Both the position numbers and the translations under genes were made by a program. A stretch of DNA of 39,716 nt from CAYVOX01 sp964453035. GTDB lineage: Bacteria > Chloroflexota > Anaerolineae > Anaerolineales > Anaerolineaceae. The notes beneath the pieces were generated by a model. The model saw nothing but the letters and a program-made list of their open reading frames with translations. It was not told where the DNA came from and ran no database searches. Of the stretch, positions 33,562 to 39,716 are shown piece by piece; positions within the stretch are counted from its first letter, which is position 1, and each line of letters starts with the position of its first letter. The stretch lies in NCBI GenBank assembly GCA_964453035.1, contig CAYVOX010000013.1, forward strand, positions 1 to 39,716. Reading direction: 5' to 3'.

Positions 33562-36500
33562 ATGATGGAATTTCATGTCTCTCGCCAGGCGCGTGATCGG
33601 TATCAATTTGACGAATCGCTCTTTTCCCTCAAAGGCAACATCATCCTGGCAAATTTCCATGCCGCCCGGATTTTTTCTCAGAAGATAAACCAGAAACGCA
33701 ACCTCCTCGAATTTCCAGAGCAATCCGTTAAAGCCGGGCAGATTAACGCGATGGGGTTGATTGATGAGATTCTCCACCTCGTCATCCAGCTCTACCGTGA
33801 GCAGAAAAATCCGCAGGTGCTCCACCAAGCCTATGCGCACCTCGCCCAAAAGATAGGCGAGAAAAAAGTGCAGGAAGCCCTGCTTCACTTCCTCCAGGAA
33901 TTTCCCCCGCTCGCGGTTTATAAAAAGGAATTGACCGCCGAGGAATACCTCTCGCAAACCTCTGAAGGCATCCCCAACGCGCTCATCGCCCTCGAAGAAA
34001 TGGCCTTGCTGTGGATTGAAAACAAAAATCCTGCCCTTCTGCCCTACGCCGAGTTGTTTGACGACAGCCGCCTGGTGCAGGAAACCACCTATCCCCTCAT
34101 CATCAAAGAGCTTTCCACCTTTTTTGAAACCCAGCCCAAATTCGGCCCTCAGCAGCAGAACCTGGTAGAGATGCTGCGCGCCCCGGCCATTGCCGTCCCC
34201 TATTCCATCACCGGTCAACTTGAGTACATCCGCACCCACTGGACGGAACTACTCGGGCGCTTCCTTTACCGTCTGCTCAGCAGCCTCGACCTCATCAAAG
34301 AAGAAGAAAAAGCCTCCTTTGCCGGCATGGGTCCGGGCCCTGTCCCCATCCCGGTCTATGACCTCGCCTCCAGCATTGAGCATGAGCCGGAACGCTTCAG
34401 CCCAGACCGGGAATGGATGCCGCGCCTGGTGCTCATCGCCAAGAATTCCTTCGTCTGGCTGGACCAACTCAGCAAGAAGTACCAGCGCCCCATCACCCAC
34501 CTCGACCAGATCCCCGATGAAGAGCTGGATACCCTCGCCCGGTGGGGCTTCACTGGCCTATGGCTCATCGGCCTCTGGGAACGCTCCCGCGCCTCTGCCC
34601 GCATCAAGCAGTTGTGCGGCAATCCCGAAGCCATCGCCTCCGCTTACTCCCTTGCTGGTTATTCCATCGCCTGGGATCTGGGTGGTGATGAAGCCTACCG
34701 CAACCTGCGCGACCGCGCCTGGCAGCGCGGCATCCGCCTGGCCAGCGACATGGTTCCCAATCACATGGGCATCGACTCAGATTGGGTCATCGAGCACCCC
34801 GATTGGTTTGTCTCCCTCCCCTACAGCCCCTTCCCCTCCTATACCTTCAATGGTCCCGATCTCGCTCCCGATGGGCGCGTCAGCATCAACCTTGAGGACC
34901 ATTACTACAACCGCACCGATGCCGCCGTGGTGTTTAAACGCTACGACCACCGCAACGGTCAAACCCAATATATCTACCACGGAAACGACGGCACCAGCAT
35001 GCCCTGGAACGATACCGCCCAGCTTAATTACCTTAATCCCGCCGTCCGCGAAGCCGTCATCCAGACCATCCTCGAGGTTGCACGCAAATTTCCCATCATC
35101 CGCTTTGACGCTGCCATGACCCTCGCCAAGAAGCATTACCAGCGCCTGTGGTATCCCGAACCCGGCTCAGGCGGCGATATTGCCTCGCGCGCTGAACACG
35201 GCCTCACCCGAGAGCAATTCGATAACCTCATCCCCGTCGAGTTCTGGCGTGAGGTGGTTGACCGCGTTGCCCAGGAATCCCCCGATACCCTGCTCCTGGC
35301 CGAAGCCTTCTGGCTCATGGAAGGTTACTTCGTCCGCACCCTTGGCATGCACCGCGTTTATAACAGTGCCTTCATGAACCTGCTTCGAAATGAAGACAAC
35401 GCTAAATACCGCCTGGTGATGAAAAACACATTGGAATTTGACCCGGAAATTCTCAAGCGCTACGTCAACTTCATGAACAACCCCGACGAGCGCACCGCCG
35501 TTGACCAGTTCGGTAAAGGTGATAAATACTTTGGTATTTGCACCCTCATGGCCACCATGCCCGGCCTGCCCATGTTTGGTCACGGCCAGGTTGAGGGTTT
35601 CTCCGAAAAATACGGCATGGAATTTCGCCGCGCCTACTGGGATGAGCAGGTTGATCCCTACCTGGTCGAGCGCCACCAGCGCGAAATATTCCCCATTTTG
35701 CACCGCCGCGGTCTCTTCGCCGGAGTGGAGCACTTCCTGCTCTACGATTTCTACACCCCTCAGGGCTCCGTCAACGAAGATGTCCTCGCCTATTCCAACG
35801 GCCTCGGCAGCGAGCGCGCTCTGGTGGTCTATCACAACAAATTCGCTGAAACCAGCGGCTGGGTGCGCACCTCTGCTGCCTTTGCCGTAAAAACTCCCTC
35901 TGGTGACCACGCTCTGATGCAACGCACCCTCGCCGAGGGTCTCGCTCTGCCGGCCGACGCCAACGCCTTCATCATCTTCCGCGATCTCGTCTCCGGACAG
36001 GATTTCATCCGCCCCGCCGCTGAAATGACCGAGCAGGGTCTCTACATCAGCCTCAGCGCCTACAAAGTTCAGGTATTCACCAACTTCCGCGTCGTCCACG
36101 ATGACGAATGGCATTCCTATTTCCACCTCTGGCAATACCTCAACGGGCGCGGCGTTCCGGATATCGAAGAAGCCCTCAAAGAGCTGCTTTTACAGCCCGT
36201 GCTCAACCCCTTCCGCGAAATTGCCCACCCCGGCTTTTTCGCGCACCTGCTCGCTTCGCGTCCCACCCTTAAGAATCCTGAGCTTGCTCTCGCCGTCGTG
36301 GTTGAAACCCGCAGAAAAATCTGGCACCTTTTTGACGGCCTTGAATTTGTTCGCCCTGGCTTGCAGGATCGCGAGAAAGTAGCCCTCGGGATCGAGCAGA
36401 AGCTGGTCTCCGTCCTGGAATTGCCCCTGCTCAACCAGAAGTTCCACCTTCCATCGCGCAAGCTCTACAAACAGGCCTGGAACTACCTCGCTGCTCCTCT

Positions 36501-37056
36501 TGAGACTGATAACAGGCGCTGGTATATCCTTCTGGGATTCACCTTCCTGCACAATCTGGGTCAGCTCGGTGGTGAAACCGATGGCTCCGCGCTCACCCTC
36601 TCCTGGATGGGCGAATGGCAGCTCGGCAAAACCCTCCAGGAAGCCTATATTCAACTCGGTTTTGACTCTGCCGCTGCCTGGTCTATGACCAACACCGTGC
36701 GCCTGCTCATTACCCAGCAGCGCTGGTACGGTCAGGGGCAAAAACTCCCCCTGGAAAAGATTCTCTCTGGCTGGCTCTCGCAAGAAGAGATCCGCGCCTT
36801 TGTCGGCGTCAACCGTTACAAGGATGTGCTCTGGTTCAACCGGGAGGCTTTCGAGGAATTCATCTGGTGGATGGACCTTCTGGCTGTTCTGGAAGCCGCC
36901 AGCGACACGCGGGGCTCTTCCAGCGCATTTATCGAGCAGACGCTCGGCGCACATGAATTAGCCAGTCGCCTGCTCAAAGCCGAAAAAGCTTCTGAATATC
37001 AGGTCAGCAAATTGCTGTCTGGCGTTGTGGAGAAGGTCAAGCCCAGCCGCGGATAG
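33562..37056 (+). CDS. Very large GH13-like (alpha-amylase superfamily) protein with atypical region IV
   Basis: This 1164-residue protein contains an alpha-amylase-type barrel flanked by about 300 residues on the N-terminal side and over 300 on the C-terminal side without a recognised domain. GH13 regions are visible: region I DMVPNHMG (Asp396-His401), region II IIRFDAAMT (Asp516, putative nucleophile) and region III LLAEAFW (Glu581, acid/base). Region IV, normally N-H-D, reads FMNNPDE (639-643), so the transition-state His is missing while Asp642 remains. An alpha-glucan-active hydrolase, transferase or phosphorylase is possible. No signal peptide. AGGAG sits six bases before the ATG at 33562 and a TATAAT lies at 33518-33523. 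The 3' end overlaps the convergent GH57-like gene by 58 bp, and both would act on alpha-glucans. Confidence 0.8.
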   Translation: MMEFHVSRQARDRYQFDESLFSLKGNIILANFHAARIFSQKINQKRNLLEFPEQSVKAGQINAMGLIDEILHLVIQLYREQKNPQVLHQAYAHLAQKIGEKKVQEALLHFLQEFPPLAVYKKELTAEEYLSQTSEGIPNALIALEEMALLWIENKNPALLPYAELFDDSRLVQETTYPLIIKELSTFFETQPKFGPQQQNLVEMLRAPAIAVPYSITGQLEYIRTHWTELLGRFLYRLLSSLDLIKEEEKASFAGMGPGPVPIPVYDLASSIEHEPERFSPDREWMPRLVLIAKNSFVWLDQLSKKYQRPITHLDQIPDEELDTLARWGFTGLWLIGLWERSRASARIKQLCGNPEAIASAYSLAGYSIAWDLGGDEAYRNLRDRAWQRGIRLASDMVPNHMGIDSDWVIEHPDWFVSLPYSPFPSYTFNGPDLAPDGRVSINLEDHYYNRTDAAVVFKRYDHRNGQTQYIYHGNDGTSMPWNDTAQLNYLNPAVREAVIQTILEVARKFPIIRFDAAMTLAKKHYQRLWYPEPGSGGDIASRAEHGLTREQFDNLIPVEFWREVVDRVAQESPDTLLLAEAFWLMEGYFVRTLGMHRVYNSAFMNLLRNEDNAKYRLVMKNTLEFDPEILKRYVNFMNNPDERTAVDQFGKGDKYFGICTLMATMPGLPMFGHGQVEGFSEKYGMEFRRAYWDEQVDPYLVERHQREIFPILHRRGLFAGVEHFLLYDFYTPQGSVNEDVLAYSNGLGSERALVVYHNKFAETSGWVRTSAAFAVKTPSGDHALMQRTLAEGLALPADANAFIIFRDLVSGQDFIRPAAEMTEQGLYISLSAYKVQVFTNFRVVHDDEWHSYFHLWQYLNGRGVPDIEEALKELLLQPVLNPFREIAHPGFFAHLLASRPTLKNPELALAVVVETRRKIWHLFDGLEFVRPGLQDREKVALGIEQKLVSVLELPLLNQKFHLPSRKLYKQAWNYLAAPLETDNRRWYILLGFTFLHNLGQLGGETDGSALTLSWMGEWQLGKTLQEAYIQLGFDSAAAWSMTNTVRLLITQQRWYGQGQKLPLEKILSGWLSQEEIRAFVGVNRYKDVLWFNREAFEEFIWWMDLLAVLEAASDTRGSSSAFIEQTLGAHELASRLLKAEKASEYQVSKLLSGVVEKVKPSRG

Positions 37057-38474
37057 TGCAGCGTTCCGCTGCTCCTCGCCCGCTGGAAATATTGCGAGAA
37101 GACCACATCCCCTCGCAAACCCGACCGCCAGCTTTTCACCGGTCTTAACCAGGCCATCGCCAGTGATGTCAGATCCATGGCGGTGGCCTGCAGGTTTAAC
37201 CAGGTTGCCTGCGCTGCGTAAGCCACGTTGTTACGCGGCTCAATGCGGTCAAAATCTTCAAAGAACCATCCACATGAGGTAAACATGCGCTGCCGCTCAA
37301 ATTGCGCCGCCAGCAGCAGCGAAATTTTCCGGTAAGCAGCTTCATCCAGCGCAATCCTGGCCTGTCCTTGCAGCCATTCCGCCAGTTTCACTTCCTTCAA
37401 CAGCACATGAATATACGCGTGGCGCATCTCCCATGGGTCGGAAAAAATAGGGCTCATCGCCTGTTCGTACTGGTCATCCAGCGCCCGGGCAATCTCGTTA
37501 AAAGCCTGGCGCAATGGCGCTTTCCACTCGGCGTGTTCGGTGCAACCGCAGGTTCCCATCCAGCGGGTCACGCCATGGTGGCAGCTCCACGAGGTGAAGA
37601 AGCGAATACCGGTGCGTTTCTGTGGCGGGAATTGTTTTAGCCACACGGCGGGGTATGTGGGTTGGATGGGGTGTTTTCTTATTGCCCCGTTCATCAGGTG
37701 CGAAAGGAATTTATCGCGAAAGTTCTGGTGATGTCCGTAAAGCTCACCATCAGAAGCCGCCATGATGAGCTGCGGCTGTAGCTCTAGTTTGCCAGTATCC
37801 ACCCGGTATTTAGGCAGCAGGTGCTGGGTGATGAATTCATCCGCGTTCACCGTCGAAGGCGGGTCAAAACTGATTCGCGTGCTCAGATCCTGGTTGTAAA
37901 AGAAGGCTGTGATTTGCCTCCCGCTCGCCAGGTTCACCAGGTAAGGCTGGCTGGTATCCAGGTGCGTTTCCTCGGCCTGCCACGGTGCCAGAATCACAAA
38001 CTCAATCCCGTGATCAATCAAAACTTCCAGGGTTTCCTCGTCCACGCACGCCTCTGGCAGCCACATTCCGCTCGGTTTGTGGCCAAAACGGTGGTAAAAA
38101 TCCGCCAATCCCCACCGCACCTGTGTGATCTTATCAATCCGCGTGGCAAGCGGCAGGATGGTGTGATTATAAGCCTGCGCCATGCCGTTGCCCACGCCGT
38201 ATCGTTCAAATGTCGCCCGCTCCTGTTCAATGATTGCCTTGAGCGTCATGGCATCGTATCCCGCCATCCAATCCACCAGGGTCGGTCCAATGTTGAAGCT
38301 GATGCGCCCAAAATTGGCCAGTTCCGCGTTCGGGCGGTAACACTGGTCGTGAATCTTCTCATTCCAGTTTTTATATGGGCTCGCGCCGCTTTCAAATGGA
38401 ATTTCTCCCGTTAATGGATCTTCCCGTGGAGGCTGGTAAAAATGGCCGTGAATACAAAAACCCTGTGTGCCCAT
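36999..38474 (-). CDS. GH57-like glycosidase (COG1449 type)
   Basis: This 491-residue protein opens with the GH57 signature IHGHFYQPPREDP and has WLPEACVDEETLEVL (Glu141), LAPWQA and AASDGELYGHH (Asp242, Glu244), features of the DUF3536-containing GH57 group. GH57 enzymes are retaining alpha-amylases, branching enzymes and 4-alpha-glucanotransferases, so glycogen or maltodextrin is the likely substrate. The ATG at 38474 has AAAGGTGA upstream; an in-frame start at 38651 would add 59 residues that overlap the epimerase gene and do not fit the family. It lies 11 bases after the epimerase stop, in the same operon. The last 58 bp overlap the 3' end of the GH13-like gene. Confidence 0.88.
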   Translation of the reverse strand: MGTQGFCIHGHFYQPPREDPLTGEIPFESGASPYKNWNEKIHDQCYRPNAELANFGRISFNIGPTLVDWMAGYDAMTLKAIIEQERATFERYGVGNGMAQAYNHTILPLATRIDKITQVRWGLADFYHRFGHKPSGMWLPEACVDEETLEVLIDHGIEFVILAPWQAEETHLDTSQPYLVNLASGRQITAFFYNQDLSTRISFDPPSTVNADEFITQHLLPKYRVDTGKLELQPQLIMAASDGELYGHHQNFRDKFLSHLMNGAIRKHPIQPTYPAVWLKQFPPQKRTGIRFFTSWSCHHGVTRWMGTCGCTEHAEWKAPLRQAFNEIARALDDQYEQAMSPIFSDPWEMRHAYIHVLLKEVKLAEWLQGQARIALDEAAYRKISLLLAAQFERQRMFTSCGWFFEDFDRIEPRNNVAYAAQATWLNLQATAMDLTSLAMAWLRPVKSWRSGLRGDVVFSQYFQRARSSGTLHYPRLGLTFSTTPDSNLLT

Positions 38475-38485
38475 ACGCTTCACCT

Positions 38486-39409
38486 TTATTTTTGCATTGG
38501 ATTGGTCGCTCGCCTTTGAGAGGGGCGTAAATAATCTATTTGTTGTCGAAACCGCGCTGGAATTAATCCAAAACGCCTCGGCAGCGTGTCTAAAGCGGTG
38601 GTCCGGTCGGTCGCCAGGTAATCTAGCCAGAAAATTGAAATGGGAAACCACGGCAATCCCTGTTCAAACCACACGGAAAGACCTCGCAGCGTGACGGGAG
38701 AGATTGAAGTGATTCTTCGCCTGATTCTTGAAACAGCCATCACATCCTCAAGCACCTCGCGGAAAGTTAGGTACTCTCCGCCGCCCACCGAAATCACCTG
38801 GTTCGCGGTCTTGTCGTCATCCACCACCATTTGCAGGCAGGTCGTCAAATCCTCAACCCAGATGGGTTGCAGTAAACTATGCCCATCCCCGGGCACAAAG
38901 AACACAAACGGTGAGAGTCTCAGCAGCCGTAAGAAAGACGTGGTGAACTGGTCGTGCGGTCCAAATACCACGGCGCTGCGCACCACGGTTGTATCCACTC
39001 CACTGTCCATCAAGAAGTGCTCGGCAATGGCCTTCGCTTTGAACACGGGGTAAGCTGAAGCCCGATCTGCGCCCAGGTGGCTCAAGTAGATAATTCGTCG
39101 TACGCCAGCCTGTTTACAGGCCTGTGCTAGCACCTTACTTCCTTCAACATCAACCGCTTCAAGGTCACTCCGGCTGCCGTGCCGTTCTCCACCCGCCAGG
39201 TGCACCACCGTATCCACATCCTTCAACGCTGCTCGCAGACCGCGTTCGTCCTTCAGGCTGCTCACGGCTGCCTCAACCGTCACACCCCGGGGTAGATTGG
39301 GAGATTTGGGAGAAGGTCGTAAAAGTGTGCGGACAGGCTTCCCTCCTTCAACGAGGTGGCGGATAAGACTCTGGCCGATAAAACCTGTGCCGCCGGTTAC
39401 CAATATCAT
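38486..39409 (-). CDS. NAD(P)-dependent epimerase/atypical SDR (NDUFA9-like)
   Basis: This 307-residue protein has the N-terminal Rossmann motif VTGGTGFIGQ and a YPVFKAK motif fitting Y-x-x-x-K. It resembles the NDUFA9/NmrA-like atypical SDR group, whose members bind NAD(P)H and act as reductases, epimerases or structural subunits. VVHLAGGE and RSAVVFGPHD are further landmarks. No sugar-nucleotide gene adjoins it, so the reaction is not assignable. The ATG at 39409 is only eight bases after an extended -10 box. The GH57-like gene follows in the same operon. Confidence 0.88.
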   Translation of the reverse strand: MILVTGGTGFIGQSLIRHLVEGGKPVRTLLRPSPKSPNLPRGVTVEAAVSSLKDERGLRAALKDVDTVVHLAGGERHGSRSDLEAVDVEGSKVLAQACKQAGVRRIIYLSHLGADRASAYPVFKAKAIAEHFLMDSGVDTTVVRSAVVFGPHDQFTTSFLRLLRLSPFVFFVPGDGHSLLQPIWVEDLTTCLQMVVDDDKTANQVISVGGGEYLTFREVLEDVMAVSRIRRRITSISPVTLRGLSVWFEQGLPWFPISIFWLDYLATDRTTALDTLPRRFGLIPARFRQQIDYLRPSQRRATNPMQK

Positions 39410-39417
39410 CAGCAGGA

Positions 39418-39423
39418 ATTATA
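39418..39423 (-). promoter_or_regulatory. Extended -10 box upstream of the epimerase gene
   Basis: On the minus strand TGCTATAAT gives an extended -10 (TGn-TATAAT) whose last base lies eight bases before the ATG at 39409. The -35 is weak (TTCCGA at 16 bp). Predicted transcription starts within about three bases of the ATG. Confidence 0.5.
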
Positions 39424-39508
39424 GCAGAGGTTTTTAGATTCGGAATTGGCATATTTCTTGTACCTCTAAGCCTAGCGGTCCGATCCCTCTCCTTTTGGCG
39501 GTCAAATA

Positions 39509-39716
39509 ATGAATACCCTTTTCAATCCATTTCAAGCTCACGCCTCGCGCATCGGATTTCATTACTTTCCGGATACGCTCCATTACCGCGAAGCCGACCT
39601 CCAGACCTGGTTGCCCGAGCTCACCTCCCTCGGCGCGGAATGGCTGCTCCTCAAATCCCCCGCCAGCCGCGCCATCCCGGAATCTTTCTTGCGCGGTCTG
39701 GTTCAATCCGGTATTG
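39509..39716 (+). CDS. Hypothetical protein, 3' end cut off by window edge
   Basis: An ATG at 39509 opens a frame that runs to the window edge (69 complete codons). The protein begins MNTLFNPF and continues with RIGFHYFPDTLHYREADLQ and a LTSLGAEWLLLKSP segment, which resembles the first strand and helix of a TIM-barrel glycosidase-like domain seen in some Chloroflexota secreted proteins. No signal peptide is evident. The ribosome site (GGCGG) is weak. It is divergent from the epimerase gene across about 100 bp. Function cannot be assigned from this fragment. Confidence 0.6.
   Translation, partial: MNTLFNPFQAHASRIGFHYFPDTLHYREADLQTWLPELTSLGAEWLLLKSPASRAIPESFLRGLVQSGI

Noticed and set aside
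35167..36135. 322-codon frame opposite the GH13-like gene
   Set aside because: Antisense to the catalytic region of the GH13-like protein, with no ribosome site or family similarity.
38475..38651. 59-residue N-terminal extension of the GH57-like protein
   Set aside because: It lies inside the epimerase gene and the GH57 signature begins right after the ATG at 38474, which has a good ribosome site.
39434..39706. 90-codon minus-strand frame at the right edge
   Set aside because: It is antisense to the plus-strand gene starting at 39509, whose translation looks like a genuine protein N-terminus.

Overview
The window looks like a chromosomal segment of a Chloroflexota bacterium, most likely class Anaerolineae. 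This is inferred from protein style rather than a marker gene. Lipoproteins carry Thr/Pro/Ala linkers after the lipid Cys, the solute-binding protein has a KETVPVKETV-type linker, sugar loci contain uroporphyrinogen-decarboxylase-like (UroD-like) proteins, and promoters have clean TTGACA/TATAAT hexamers. No rRNA, tRNA, CRISPR array, IS element or phage gene was seen, and coding density is high.

Layout. (1) 1-974: 3' part of a TolB/PD40 beta-propeller protein behind a 21-bp tandem repeat. (2) 1042-5754, plus strand: BMP-family lipoprotein, double-ABC ATPase and two permeases, a complete nucleoside/simple-sugar importer, ending at an 11-bp inverted repeat (5788-5820) shared with the convergent operon. 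(3) 27413 down to 5871, minus strand: a 14-gene, 21-kb run with gaps or overlaps of a few bases, except for 143 bp after the first gene and 36 bp before the GH38 gene that ends at 10198. Order of transcription: sugar-binding lipoprotein, two CUT1 permeases, GH31/36-like glycosidase, FGGY kinase, class II aldolase, double metallo-beta-lactamase (MBL) protein, GH38 alpha-mannosidase, GH2 beta-mannosidase, UroD-like protein, GmhA-like SIS isomerase, ROK kinase, second GH38 alpha-mannosidase, second UroD-like protein. (4) 27539-28865, plus strand: divergent ROK-family repressor. (5) 28899-31252, minus: cyclase-family hydrolase and CapA-like lipoprotein, translationally coupled. (6) 31305-37056, plus: thiolase with terminator, AlkZ-related winged-helix protein, very large GH13-like protein. 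(7) 39423 down to 36999, minus: SDR-type epimerase and GH57-like glycosidase, whose 3' end overlaps the GH13 gene. (8) 39509 to the edge: start of a further plus-strand gene.

How it works together. The 14-gene operon reads as a mannoside import and breakdown locus. Oligosaccharides are captured and imported, although the ATPase is not encoded here. They are trimmed in the cytoplasm (no signal peptides on the glycosidases), the monosaccharide is phosphorylated by the ROK or FGGY kinase, and it is fed to glycolysis through the SIS isomerase and the aldolase. The repressor gene and the operon face each other across 372 bp. Each has a near-consensus sigma-70 promoter with a 17-bp spacer, and each carries the same TTGATYGATTCAA motif 12-13 bp after its -10 box, which predicts a single inducer-responsive switch.

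Least explained are the two UroD-like proteins, whose putative metal-ligand sets are complementary (H-x-C...D versus H-x-D...C), and the duplicated MBL protein. They suggest a chemical step beyond plain mannan hydrolysis.
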